Shown here one piece after another: positions 32,796 to 41,217 of a stretch of DNA of 64,000 nt; positions within the stretch are counted from its first letter, which is position 1, and each line of letters opens with the position of its first letter. The translations under genes were made by a program, and so were the position numbers. A model generated the notes under the pieces. That model had not been told where the DNA came from. It saw only the letters and a list, made by a program, of their open reading frames with translations, and did no database searches. Source of the stretch: DASVVT01 sp036386415 (GTDB lineage Bacteria > Acidobacteriota > Blastocatellia > Pyrinomonadales > Pyrinomonadaceae); contig DASVVT010000064.1 in NCBI GenBank assembly GCA_036386415.1, forward strand, positions 1 to 64,000, given 5' to 3'.

Positions 32796-35219
32796 ATGTC
32801 ATCCCAGCCTGATGCTCTTCCAGAAGTATTCATCTCCTATGCGCACGAAGACAGGGAGTATAAGGACGAGCTGGTTAAGCAGCTCGATGTTCTTGTACAG
32901 GTGGGCAAGATTTCCTGCTGGCATGATGGCGAGCTGGTGGCCGGAGACCAGTGGGACGATAAGATCAAAGAGCATTTAAGTTCCTCTAACCTCATTCTGC
33001 TGTTGGTCAGTCCTGATTTCACTTTCTCAAGCTATATCCGCGAGGTTGAGGTGCAGAAAGCCATCGAGCGATATAAAGCCGGAGCAGCGCTCGTCATTCC
33101 CGTGCTGGTGAGAAACATCCACGGATGGAAAGAGCTGCCGTTTGGCGAGCTGAAACTCGGCGGCCTGCAAGCCGTCCCGACACATGAGGAGTACACCTTT
33201 ATCACAGAGTGGCCTAATCCTGATGCGGCCTTCGAGAATGTCGCTGCCGGTATTGAGGAAGCAGTAGATAAATTGCGTGCCCAAGAGGTCGTTCCTCCTC
33301 CCCCCGCTAATCTCCCGCCGCCCCCTCTAATTGATTTTGTCGAGCGTAAAGATCGGGAGGGACGCTACATCGTGAAGCGTCTCATCGGTGAACTGAGCCC
33401 ACCTAACAAGCGACTGATTGCACTCACCGGACAGGGCGGCGTCGGCAAGACGACGATTGCCGCCGAAGTGGTACGCGCCATGACGAGCATCTTTCCCGGT
33501 CGTATTGTATGGGCGAGCGCAGAGCAGCGCGCGGACTTCAACTTCTCCACGCTGCTCGACGAAATCGCCACTCAGCTAGGTAAAAGAGAGTTGTCCACAC
33601 TCGCTCTGAATCGTAAAGAGGAAGCGGTGCGCGTCTTGCTCGCTATCTCTCCGACCATGATCGTGCTGGACAACTTTGAAACAGTCCAACGTGACGAACA
33701 GACACCTTGCGCTGAATTCCTCTTAAGAAGGGCACAGTGCCCGGCGCTCATTACGACACGGCAAAGAGTTCCTATCGCCCGTAACATTCCTGTTGATTCT
33801 ATGTCCCACGAAGAAGCGCAGGAGTTTTTAGAGAGATTTATCTCGCAGATGCAAGACCCGCAAATTTTCACCGCAGAGGTTCGCCAACGCATCATCGAGA
33901 CGGCAGAGGCTCGCCCCTTCGTCATGCAATGGGTGGTCGCACAGATAGATCAGGAAGCGCAGGAGCCGGACGTGGTGCTGAAAGAGTTATCACAGGGAGA
34001 AGGCGATGCCGCCGAGCGTGTCTTTGACCGCTCCTTCAACTTACCTCAACTGGGCGATGATGGCCGCGCCGCGCTGCTCGCGCTCTCACTATTTGTCTCC
34101 GGCGCGACACGCAACGCGCTGGCAGAGGTGGCAGGATTCGGTGATGATGAGAACCGCTTGAATGAAGCGGTCAAGAGCTTGCGCGCCCTATCATTAATCA
34201 TAGGAAAGGGTGAAAACCAGCGCCTCGCCGTCGAAGGCTTAACACGAAGCTTAGCCGGAGCACGATTATCAAAGGATGAACGTGCAAACGAGTTTCGCCA
34301 GAGATTCGTGGCCTACTTTCTGCGCTACGCCAACGCGCACCCGCAGCCGACGCCAGAAGATTATGCAGCGCTGGAAGCGGAGAAAGACAACCTGCTGTAC
34401 GCGATAGATGTGGCGTTTAATCTGAGTGATTGGGAGAGCTTGCAGCAGATCACACGAATATTAGCTAATCCAGTGACGGGCGTGCTGAGCGTGCATGGCT
34501 ACTGGGATGAAGCGATACGTAGATGGGATCAAGCATTGAAGGCAGCACATAATGCATCATCAGAACCGCGAGTCGCGCGAATCAAACACAATGTAGCCAT
34601 AATCTACCAATATCGGGGAGAGTTGACAGAAGCGAGGCGGCTCTATGATGAGAGCTTGGAGATTAACAGGAGACTTGGAGATCAGAGCGGCATCGCCAGT
34701 GCGCTGCATCAGTTGGGCAGACTTGCACAAGAGCAAGGAGAGTTGACAGAAGCGAGGCGGCTCTATGATGAGAGCTTGGAGATTAACAGGAGACTTGGAG
34801 ATCAGAGCGGCATTGCTGGTGCGCTGCATAACTTGGCAATGCTTGCGCAAGCTCGGAGAGAGTTGACAGAAGCGAGGCGGCTCTATGATGAGAGCTTGGA
34901 GATTGAAAGGGGACTTGGAAATCAGAGCGTCATCGCCAGCACGCTGCATGAGTTGGGCAGACTTGCGCAAGCTCGGAGAGAGTTGACAGAAGCGAGGCGG
35001 CTCTATGATGAGAGCTTGGAGATTAAAAAGAGACTTGGAAATCAGAGCGGCATCGCCATAACCCTTGGACAGTTAGGATTGCTTGCAAAAGAAGAGGGCA
35101 ACAAAGCAGAGGCTATTCGGTTATTGCATCAAGCGCTCAGCATCTTTGAGAAGCTCAGGTCGCCTCACGCGGAGACTGCGCGCCGGGTTTTGGAAAGGTT
35201 GGAAGGAGAATCTTCCTGA
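32796..35219 (+). CDS. TIR - NB-ARC/STAND NTPase - TPR protein, likely immune sensor
   Basis: 807 residues; ATG 32796 has GAAAGGAA 8 nt upstream. The N-terminal TIR domain (about 10-165) reads EVFISYAHEDREYKDEL, CWHDGELVAGDQWDDKIKEHL and SPDFTFSSYIREVEVQKAIE; alignment to other TIRs puts the catalytic Glu of NADases at the Glu of REVEVQ. A STAND/NB-ARC domain follows with Walker A GQGGVGKTT, Walker B TMIVLDNFE and the sensor arginine ITTRQR. The C-terminus is a TPR array, including four nearly identical 40-residue repeats (LTEARRLYDESLEI). TIR-STAND-TPR proteins act in bacterial antiphage defence, depleting NAD+ after ligand recognition; that role here is inferred. It has no obvious partner gene. 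Confidence 0.9.
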   Translation: MSSQPDALPEVFISYAHEDREYKDELVKQLDVLVQVGKISCWHDGELVAGDQWDDKIKEHLSSSNLILLLVSPDFTFSSYIREVEVQKAIERYKAGAALVIPVLVRNIHGWKELPFGELKLGGLQAVPTHEEYTFITEWPNPDAAFENVAAGIEEAVDKLRAQEVVPPPPANLPPPPLIDFVERKDREGRYIVKRLIGELSPPNKRLIALTGQGGVGKTTIAAEVVRAMTSIFPGRIVWASAEQRADFNFSTLLDEIATQLGKRELSTLALNRKEEAVRVLLAISPTMIVLDNFETVQRDEQTPCAEFLLRRAQCPALITTRQRVPIARNIPVDSMSHEEAQEFLERFISQMQDPQIFTAEVRQRIIETAEARPFVMQWVVAQIDQEAQEPDVVLKELSQGEGDAAERVFDRSFNLPQLGDDGRAALLALSLFVSGATRNALAEVAGFGDDENRLNEAVKSLRALSLIIGKGENQRLAVEGLTRSLAGARLSKDERANEFRQRFVAYFLRYANAHPQPTPEDYAALEAEKDNLLYAIDVAFNLSDWESLQQITRILANPVTGVLSVHGYWDEAIRRWDQALKAAHNASSEPRVARIKHNVAIIYQYRGELTEARRLYDESLEINRRLGDQSGIASALHQLGRLAQEQGELTEARRLYDESLEINRRLGDQSGIAGALHNLAMLAQARRELTEARRLYDESLEIERGLGNQSVIASTLHELGRLAQARRELTEARRLYDESLEIKKRLGNQSGIAITLGQLGLLAKEEGNKAEAIRLLHQALSIFEKLRSPHAETARRVLERLEGESS
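34621..35100 (+). repeat. Four tandem 120-bp repeats encoding TPR units
   Basis: Units begin at 34621, 34741, 34861 and 34981, each exactly 120 bp (40 codons). The first 44 bp are identical in all four, and later positions differ slightly. This DNA-level identity points to recent duplication or gene conversion within the sensor region of the TIR-STAND gene, and would permit rapid gain or loss of units by recombination. Confidence 0.95.
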
Positions 35220-35280
35220 ATAGATATTTAGCGCTCACGTCTCTCGCCTCAACTTTGCTGTGATATATTGACTATAGCTT

Positions 35281-35853
35281 ATGTCCAGCCGACCTGAAAC
35301 ATACTTGACGCCGGAAGAATATCTGGCGAGAGAGCGCGAGGCCGAGACGAAGAGCGAATATTTCAATGGTGAGATGTTCGCGATGGTTGGCGCGAGCCGG
35401 AGGCACAACCTTATTGCCGTCAATATCGTGATTGCGGTTGGGCAGCAACTGAAGGGGAAACCGTGTGAGGTTTATACGAGCGACATGCGCGTGCGGATTC
35501 CGGCCACGGGCTTGTACACTTACCCTTACGTGACCGTTGTTTGTGGAGAGCCTGCATTTGAGGATGAGTTTGTTGATACGCTGCTGAACCCGACCGTGAT
35601 CGTCGAAGTGCTCTCCGCTTCGACCGCTTCATACGACCGCATCAAGAAGTTTGGTTACTACCGTACAATTACATCGCTGGCTGAATACCTGCTCGTTGCG
35701 CAGGACGAATACAAGGTCGAGCAGTATGTCAAACAGCCGGATGGACGCTGGCTGCTGGCTGACATACGCTCGCTCGAAGGCGTAGTCGAGATGACTTCCA
35801 TCGAGTGTCGGCTCACCCTCACGGATGTCTATGACAAGGTCTCTCTGCCGTAG
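35281..35853 (+). CDS. Uma2-family (DUF820) PD-(D/E)XK nuclease-fold protein, probably inactive
   Basis: 190 residues of the Uma2 family: YLTPEEYLAREREAETKSEYFNGEMFAMVGAS, RHNLIAVNIVIAVGQQLKGKPCEVYTSDMRVRI and NPTVIVEVLSASTASYDRIKKFGYY. In most relatives the second core motif reads YPDV, with Asp as a catalytic metal ligand; here it reads YPYV (Y83), while the downstream Glu (VIVEVLS) is retained. The fold is therefore intact but nuclease activity is doubtful. Such genes are abundant in Cyanobacteria and Blastocatellia and of unclear role. It lies 61 nt after the TIR-STAND gene. Confidence 0.88.
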   Translation: MSSRPETYLTPEEYLAREREAETKSEYFNGEMFAMVGASRRHNLIAVNIVIAVGQQLKGKPCEVYTSDMRVRIPATGLYTYPYVTVVCGEPAFEDEFVDTLLNPTVIVEVLSASTASYDRIKKFGYYRTITSLAEYLLVAQDEYKVEQYVKQPDGRWLLADIRSLEGVVEMTSIECRLTLTDVYDKVSLP

Positions 35854-35884
35854 CCGGAAATGACATGAAAACAAGGAGACGCAC

Positions 35885-36319
35885 ATGTTCGCTCAGCCTC
35901 AAACGTTGCCGTGTCCGAGTTGCAACGAGATCATCAATGAGACGATGGAGAAGTGTCCGCACTGTTCGGCGCAGATAGACAGGCAGGCTGCTGCGGCTGC
36001 CGCAGAGGCGCAGAGCAGGGTCAATCAAGCGTGTAGCGATGCGAGCTATCTGCGAACGGCGGCGGTGGGGATGTGGGTGTTCCTGGGAGTGAGCTTCATT
36101 CCGTTCATGCCTCTGGTGTTCTGGGGATTCCTCGCTACGTTCGTGCTCGTGCTGGTGATGTTCATACGCTGGCAGGTGAAGTTTGGCGGCCTCAAGACAA
36201 ATGACCCGGATTACGGGCAGGCGAAGCGGGCTAAGAACCTGGCGCTGATCTTATGGCTGGCGGTGCTCGTCACATGGTTCGTGATCCTGCCGATGATACG
36301 CGCCGCCATCCTCTCTTGA
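35885..36319 (+). CDS. Zinc-ribbon membrane protein
   Basis: 144 residues with AAGGAG about 8 nt before the ATG. An N-terminal zinc ribbon (CPSC ... CPHC, residues 10-28) is followed by an Ala-rich helix and two transmembrane segments (VGMWVFLGVSFIPFMPLVFWGFLATFVLVLVMFI and LALILWLAVLVTWFVILPMI), possibly four passes in two hairpins. Domain order zinc ribbon-TM is common in bacterial proteins of unknown role. The gap to the Uma2 gene is 31 nt, so the two may be co-transcribed. Confidence 0.75.
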   Translation: MFAQPQTLPCPSCNEIINETMEKCPHCSAQIDRQAAAAAAEAQSRVNQACSDASYLRTAAVGMWVFLGVSFIPFMPLVFWGFLATFVLVLVMFIRWQVKFGGLKTNDPDYGQAKRAKNLALILWLAVLVTWFVILPMIRAAILS

Positions 36320-36430
36320 CTGATGTCTGGAAGACGGAGAGTGCTGATTGAAGACTACTTTCGACGTTCTGACTGCGCGCGCTGTGTGGTGTAGAATCCA
36401 AGCGTACTACCGCTTTTATCATTAGTAAGG

Positions 36431-37867
36431 ATGAACCCTCCTATGTCAAAGGAAGCGATGGGAAAGAGAGACGCGGACGCGACGCTTGAGATGCGCCTGG
36501 AGACGGATTCGATGGGCGAGATACAGGTTCCGTCGGATATGTATTACGGGGCGCAGACGCAGCGCTCCTTGATCCATTTCAATATCGGCTTCGACACGAT
36601 GCCGCGCGAGATGATACGCGCCTTGGGCATTCTCAAAAAAGCCGCCGCGCTCGTCAACGAGGAGCTGGGCAAGCTGCCGACAGAGAAGGCGCAACTGATC
36701 GCGCAGGCTGCCGACGAGGTGATCGAGGGTAAGCTGGACGAGCATTTCCCTTTGCGGGTGTGGCAGACCGGGAGCGGGACGCAGACCAACATGAACGCGA
36801 ACGAGGTCATCTCGAATCGCGCCATAGAGATCGCCGGCGGCGTGATGGGGAGCAAGAAGCCCGTTCACCCGAACGACGATGTCAACATGTCGCAGTCCTC
36901 CAACGACACCTTCCCGACGGCCATGCATATCGCCGCCGCAGAAGAGCTGAACCGTCTCATCCCGGAAGTGCAGAGAGTCTTTGATGCGATTGACGCGAAG
37001 GCGAAAGAGTATTGCGACGTGGTGAAGATCGGGCGCACGCACTTGCAGGATGCGACCCCTCTGACCGTCGGGCAGGAGATGTCCGGCTGGGCCAGCCTGC
37101 TGGAGCGCGACATCAATAGATTGAAGATGGTCTTGCCAGACCTCTACGATCTGGCTATCGGGGGCACGGCGGTGGGCACAGGGCTCAACTCGCATCCGGA
37201 GTTTGGCGAGCGCGCGGCGAAGAAGATAGCGGAGCTGACCGGCCTGCCCTTCAAGTCGCACCCGAACAAGTTTGCGGCTCTCTCGGCTCACGACGAGCTG
37301 GTCTTTGCGAGCGGCGCTTTGAAGACTCTCGCCGGGTCATTGATGAAGATCGCGAACGATATACGCTGGCTCGCTTCCGGGCCGCGCGCGGGTTTTGGCG
37401 AGCTGATCCTGCCGGAGAACGAGCCGGGCTCGTCGATCATGCCGGGCAAGGTCAACCCGACGCAGAGCGAGGCCATGACGATGGTCGCCGTGCAGGTCTT
37501 CGGCAACGACGCCGCCATCGGCTTCGCAGGCTCGCAGGGCAACTTCGAGCTGAACGTCTTCAACCCAGTCATGATTCATAACCTGCTCCACTCGATTCGC
37601 CTGCTACGCGACGCGTGTCATGGTTTTGTAGACTACTGCATCGCAGGCATAGAGCTGAACCACGCGAAGATCAAGGAGCACTTGAACAACTCGCTCATGC
37701 TGGTGACGGCCTTGAACCCGCACGTCGGTTACGACAACGCCGCCAGGATCGCCAAGAACGCTCACAAGAAGGGCATCAGCCTGCGTGAATCCGCCATCGA
37801 GCTCGGCCTCCTCACCGGCGAAGAGTTCGACAAATACGTCAAGCCGGAAGAGATGACACACCCGTGA
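36431..37867 (+). CDS. fumC: Class II fumarate hydratase
   Basis: 478 residues of the fumarase/aspartase superfamily. GSGTQTNMNANEVISNRA, HPNDDVNMSQSSNDTFPTAMHIAA, KIGRTHLQDATPLTVGQEMSGW and the signature GSSIMPGKVNPTQSEAMTMV identify fumarase C, an oxygen-stable TCA enzyme interconverting fumarate and malate. The N-terminus has two candidate ATGs (36431, 36443) before the conserved part. The gene is followed after 2 nt by a GATGAGG-class inverted repeat and then nadA. Confidence 0.95.
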   Translation: MNPPMSKEAMGKRDADATLEMRLETDSMGEIQVPSDMYYGAQTQRSLIHFNIGFDTMPREMIRALGILKKAAALVNEELGKLPTEKAQLIAQAADEVIEGKLDEHFPLRVWQTGSGTQTNMNANEVISNRAIEIAGGVMGSKKPVHPNDDVNMSQSSNDTFPTAMHIAAAEELNRLIPEVQRVFDAIDAKAKEYCDVVKIGRTHLQDATPLTVGQEMSGWASLLERDINRLKMVLPDLYDLAIGGTAVGTGLNSHPEFGERAAKKIAELTGLPFKSHPNKFAALSAHDELVFASGALKTLAGSLMKIANDIRWLASGPRAGFGELILPENEPGSSIMPGKVNPTQSEAMTMVAVQVFGNDAAIGFAGSQGNFELNVFNPVMIHNLLHSIRLLRDACHGFVDYCIAGIELNHAKIKEHLNNSLMLVTALNPHVGYDNAARIAKNAHKKGISLRESAIELGLLTGEEFDKYVKPEEMTHP

Positions 37868-38207
37868 GAAGGGATGAGGGCGGAGGGATGAGGGATGAAT
37901 GAAAAGAAAGCAGAAGGCAGCGCCGGATAAACGGTTACTGCTTTCCGCCTTCTCTTGACTCATCCCTCATCCCTCCGCCCTCATCCCTGCTTTTGCATCT
38001 TGCCAGTCTTTGTGAGCATCTAAAGAGGTGTGCGCGCGGGCTGTTTTGGGGTGCGTGCGGAGGGTGGCTTTGAGATCGGCGTGGAGCGCTGGGGCGCGTG
38101 GTTGCGCTTTGATTCTCAAGCGCCTATAGTTTGCAGTTTGGCGCGACGACCGTGGGCTTCGCCGGAGGCGGCTAGCCATAGGTTGAGACGCGAAAAGGAG
38201 ACTGTTG
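37868..38207. other. Spacer between fumC and nadA (340 bp)
   Basis: The left part holds the GATGAGG-class inverted repeat (37870-37988). The remainder, about 220 bp, is GC-rich without a credible reading frame and presumably contains the nadA promoter; no specific motif is convincing. AAAAGGAG near its end is the nadA ribosome binding site. Confidence 0.5.
37870..37988. repeat. Inverted heptad repeat, GATGAGG class with a matched variant unit (element B2)
   Basis: Left arm 37870-37898 and right arm 37960-37988, 29 nt each, are perfect reverse complements. Both contain a variant GGGCGGA unit at the same position, so pairing is preserved despite the deviation. Starts 2 nt after the fumC stop. 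The centre is about 61 nt. Confidence 0.95.
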
Positions 38208-39320
38208 ATGGCTGCTGTTGTGACTTTGACGAAAGCTCCTGAGCTTGAAGATTACTTCCGTGTGTCGGATGCGGAACTCGACGAGCGTATCAGTGCGGCG
38301 CGGCGCGAGTTGGCTTCAAGGCTCGTCGTGCTCGGTCATCACTACCAGCGCGACGACGTGATCTGTCACGCGGACGTGACGGGTGATTCGTTCAAGCTGT
38401 CACAACTTGCCGCCGCGCGCCCCGAAGCCGAGTTCATAGTCTTCTGCGGCGTTCATTTTATGGCCGAGTCGGCGGATATGCTCTCAGGCGCACACCAGAA
38501 AGTGATTTTGCCAGACCTTGGCGCGGGCTGTTCGATGGCAGACATGGCGACGGCAGAGCAGGTCGAAGATGCCTGGGAGCAGCTTGAGGCCATTGGCATC
38601 ATTACAGATTTTCGCGTCATGCCGATTACCTACATGAACTCGTCTGCGGCCATCAAGGCTTTCTGCGGGCAGCATGAAGGCGTCGTCTGTACGTCCTCTA
38701 ACGCCGTGCCGTTATTTGACAAGTGCCTGAAGGAGGCGGACAAGCTTTTCTTCTTCCCGGATCAACACCTGGGGCGCAACACGGGCGCAAAGTTCGGTAT
38801 CCCGCTTGACGAGATGATCGTGTGGGACCCGTACAAAGAGCTTGGCGGCAACACGGAAGAGGCGTTGCGCGCCGCGCGTGTGATTTTGTGGAAGGGGCAT
38901 TGCTCTGTGCATGGCCGCTTCAAGGAGTGGCATGTTGACGCGGTGCGTCAAGAGGTGCCGGGCGTGCAGGTCTTGGTGCATCCTGAGTGCGTCTATGAGG
39001 TCGTTGAGAAGAGCGACCTGAACGGCTCGACGGAGTTCATCATCAAGACCCTCGAAGCCGCTCCGTCTGGCTCAAAGTGGGCTATCGGGACGGAAGTGAA
39101 CCTGGTCAATCGTCTCATCAAGCAACACCCGGATAAGGATATTCGGCTGCTCGCTCCAGACCTGTGCATGTGCGCGACGATGTACAGAATCGCACCGCAG
39201 AACCTGGCGTGGACGCTGGAATCGCTCGTCGCAGGTCACGTGGTCAACCAGATCACTGTGCCGGAAGAGACAGCACGCTATGCGCGCCTCGCCCTCGACC
39301 GGATGCTGGCGATTAAATGA
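38208..39320 (+). CDS. nadA: Quinolinate synthase
   Basis: 370 residues from ATG 38208, with AAAAGGAG 7 nt upstream. A [4Fe-4S] enzyme that condenses iminoaspartate with dihydroxyacetone phosphate in NAD synthesis. Family blocks LGHHYQRDDVICHADVTGDSFKLSQ, FCGVHFMAESADML, LGAGCSMADM (first cluster Cys), GVVCTSSNA, VHPEC (second Cys) and DLCMCATMYRI (third) are all present. No nadB or nadC gene is nearby. The gene is bracketed by two almost identical GATGAGG-class elements (B2, B3). Confidence 0.96.
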   Translation: MAAVVTLTKAPELEDYFRVSDAELDERISAARRELASRLVVLGHHYQRDDVICHADVTGDSFKLSQLAAARPEAEFIVFCGVHFMAESADMLSGAHQKVILPDLGAGCSMADMATAEQVEDAWEQLEAIGIITDFRVMPITYMNSSAAIKAFCGQHEGVVCTSSNAVPLFDKCLKEADKLFFFPDQHLGRNTGAKFGIPLDEMIVWDPYKELGGNTEEALRAARVILWKGHCSVHGRFKEWHVDAVRQEVPGVQVLVHPECVYEVVEKSDLNGSTEFIIKTLEAAPSGSKWAIGTEVNLVNRLIKQHPDKDIRLLAPDLCMCATMYRIAPQNLAWTLESLVAGHVVNQITVPEETARYARLALDRMLAIK

Positions 39321-39321
39321 C

Positions 39322-39404
39322 AGGGATGAGGGCGGAGGGATGAGGGATGAATAAAAAGAAAGCAGCCTTTCTTATTCATCCCTCATCCCTCCGCCCTCAT
39401 CCCT
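39322..39404. repeat. Inverted heptad repeat, GATGAGG class, same variant unit as B2 (element B3)
   Basis: Arms 39322-39350 and 39376-39404 are perfect 29-nt reverse complements and identical to the B2 arms, including the GGGCGGA unit. The 25-nt centre (ATAAAAAGAAAGCAGCC...) resembles part of the B2 centre. Starts 1 nt after the nadA stop. Confidence 0.95.
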
Positions 39405-39422
39405 CAATTATGGGGGGCAGCT

Positions 39423-39653
39423 TTGGCTGATCCGAAGGAGCGCGTCGAGGAGAATGTTCTCGGCGCGTATTATGTTGACTCGGCGTGTATAGACTGCGAC
39501 GTGTGCAGGGATACAGCGCCGGACAATTTCACACGCTCGGACGAGAACGGCTATTCCTTCGTGTGCAAGCAGCCGGAGACGGAAGAAGAGCGCCTGCTGT
39601 GTGAAGAAGCGCTGGCCGCGTGCCCCGTCGAGGCTATCGGCAACGACGGATAA
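39423..39653 (+). CDS. Ferredoxin, single Fe-S cluster type
   Basis: 76 residues; start is TTG at 39423 after a G-rich ribosome binding site. C22, C25 and C28 (ACIDCDVCRD) with the distal C67-Pro (AACPVEA) form the ligand set of a [3Fe-4S]/[4Fe-4S] ferredoxin; C48 and C60 are additional. The acidic composition is typical of small electron carriers. It follows nadA after 102 nt, and could donate electrons to Fe-S enzymes such as the KOR encoded further along, but no partner is proven. Confidence 0.85.
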   Translation: MADPKERVEENVLGAYYVDSACIDCDVCRDTAPDNFTRSDENGYSFVCKQPETEEERLLCEEALAACPVEAIGNDG

Positions 39654-39675
39654 AACGATAGTCGAAGGTTATAAG

Positions 39676-39721
39676 TCCAATGTCCAAGGTCAAGAGCTTG
39701 CTTTAGACCTTGGACATTGGA
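39676..39721. repeat. Perfect 16-bp inverted repeat (TCCAATGTCCAAGGTC)
   Basis: Left 39676-39691 and right 39706-39721 are perfect reverse complements with a 14-nt loop, and the arm has 7-nt periodicity (GTCCAAT/GTCCAAG). It lies between the convergent ferredoxin and Rieske genes, where a bidirectional terminator would be expected, but no T tract is evident. Confidence 0.8.
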
Positions 39722-39723
39722 TT

Positions 39724-40077
39724 CTAGACTAGAATCTTTATCATCCCGTCTTCGATGATGACAGGGTAGGATTCGACCGTTGTGGCGTTTGAGAGACAGT
39801 GGCCTGTGCGTACGTCGAAGCGCCAGCCGTGCCAGTCGCACTCTATGATGTGGCCGCAGAGTTGACCGTCGGCGAGCGGCGCGCCCTTGTGCGGGCAGAA
39901 ATTTTCGATGGCGTGAAACTCTCCGCCGACGTTGTAAAGGGCCAGCTCAGTTCCGTCCAGAAGCTCTACGGTTGCGCCGCGCCCCGAGGGTACATCCTCG
40001 ACCCGCCCGACGGTGATAGTCTGCCCCTGGCGTCGGGGTTTCTTAAAGTTGTCGAACTTCGAGTTGAATGATTGCAT
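39724..40077 (-). CDS. Rieske [2Fe-2S] ferredoxin-like protein
   Basis: 117 residues from ATG 40077. The Rieske ligands are C61-x-H63 (FCPHKGAPL) and C80-x2-H83 (IECDWHGWRFDVRTG), in the normal order. The domain is of the small NirD/ring-hydroxylating-dioxygenase ferredoxin type with TVELLDGTELALYNVGGEFHAIENFCPH. A longer frame adds 37 residues without structure and is unlikely. Likely a soluble electron carrier; partner unknown. Confidence 0.88.
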   Translation of the reverse strand: MQSFNSKFDNFKKPRRQGQTITVGRVEDVPSGRGATVELLDGTELALYNVGGEFHAIENFCPHKGAPLADGQLCGHIIECDWHGWRFDVRTGHCLSNATTVESYPVIIEDGMIKILV

Positions 40078-40238
40078 CGCACAAATCGTAACAAGGAAGG
40101 GCGCAGGGCGGCAACCGCGCAAGATCACGTGGCGCGGCGCGTTCATTCTACGGCGCGAGGCGCGTGCTCTTACGATCTCTCCCGGCACGTCTTCTGAACG
40201 CGCGCGCTCCGATCAAGAGTAGAAGGGAAAGGGAGATG

Positions 40239-41216
40239 ATGAAAAGACAGCTATTGATGATGGCGAGCGCTCTCATGCTCGTCTTTATTTTTACAACGCA
40301 GACTTTCGCGAGCGAGATCAACGTGCGCGGGCGTTTAGGGAAAACGGTCGAGGCGGGCGGCTGGCTGATCCTCACCGTAAACGCGGAGAAATACCTGATC
40401 CTCAACGCGCAGTCGTTTAAGCACGAGACGTGGTTTCGTGAATCCACGGAGGTGGAAGCGACGGGCGAGATCAAAAAGGATGCCGTGACGATCTACCAGG
40501 AGGGCATTCCCTTTGAAGTTACCTCGATGCGTCCGGTTGAGGGCAGCGGAGCAGCAGCGGTCAGCGGCGCAAAGGAGAAGCGCACGACGCGCGTGCTCGT
40601 CGCGGGGGATTCGATTGTCCGTGCGCAGCCTGACACGGCCATCCTCGTGATCAGTGTGGTCACGCAGAACGAGAGCGCGCTTGCTGCGCAGCAGGAGAAT
40701 GCCGCGAGAAGCGACGCGGTCGTCCGCGCCGTCAAAGCGGCGGCGGGTGCAGGCGCTGAAGTTAAAACGAGCGGCTACAGCTTGACGCCGCAGCGCGTCT
40801 ATAAAGAGAACCAGCCGTCGACGATTACGGGCTACGAGGCGCGCAACAGTGTGACCGTGACGATGGGTGAGCTACAGAGGGTCGGCGCGGTCATAGACGC
40901 TGCGGCGCAGGCCGGAGCGAACAACGTGGAGACAGTCTCCTTCACGCTGCGCCAGGACAGGGCGGCGCGCGACCAGGCACTGACAGACGCGACGCGCAAA
41001 GCGATAGGTAAAGCCAACACCATCGCGCAGGCGCTCGGCGGTCGCATCTCGCGCATCGTTGAGGTGGAGGAAGACGGCGTCAGGCCGCGTCCGGTCGAGA
41101 ATACGTATGCCAGAGATTCGATGGTTGCGCAGGCGGCCTCAACTCCCATCGAGGTCGGGACGCTGGAAGTCACATCGCGCGTGCAATTGATTGCGGAGAT
41201 AGAGACCACGCCTTAA
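40239..41216 (+). CDS. Secreted SIMPL (DUF541) domain protein
   Basis: 325 residues; ATG 40239 (or 40236) follows AAGGGAAAGGGAG. Signal peptide MKRQLLMMASALMLVFIFTTQTFAS. Residues about 25-110 form a beta domain (RGRLGKTVEAGGWLILTVNAEKYLIL) and the rest is a SIMPL domain: GDSIVRAQPDTAILVISVVTQNESALAAQQENAARSDAVVRAVK, TSGYSLTPQRVY, GYEARNSVTVTM and QALTDATRKAIGKANTIAQALG. SIMPL proteins are envelope-associated and of uncertain function (oxidative stress, signalling). A perfect hairpin follows 1 nt after the stop. Confidence 0.88.
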   Translation: MKRQLLMMASALMLVFIFTTQTFASEINVRGRLGKTVEAGGWLILTVNAEKYLILNAQSFKHETWFRESTEVEATGEIKKDAVTIYQEGIPFEVTSMRPVEGSGAAAVSGAKEKRTTRVLVAGDSIVRAQPDTAILVISVVTQNESALAAQQENAARSDAVVRAVKAAAGAGAEVKTSGYSLTPQRVYKENQPSTITGYEARNSVTVTMGELQRVGAVIDAAAQAGANNVETVSFTLRQDRAARDQALTDATRKAIGKANTIAQALGGRISRIVEVEEDGVRPRPVENTYARDSMVAQAASTPIEVGTLEVTSRVQLIAEIETTP

Positions 41217-41217
41217 A

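Noticed and set aside
34560..34970. Antisense frame with apparent 40-residue repeats in the TPR region
   Set aside because: Its repeats are only the complement of the 120-bp TPR-coding units.
36446..37291. 281-codon frame opposite fumC
   Set aside because: Antisense to a highly conserved enzyme; rich in Arg/His/Leu as expected for a shadow frame.
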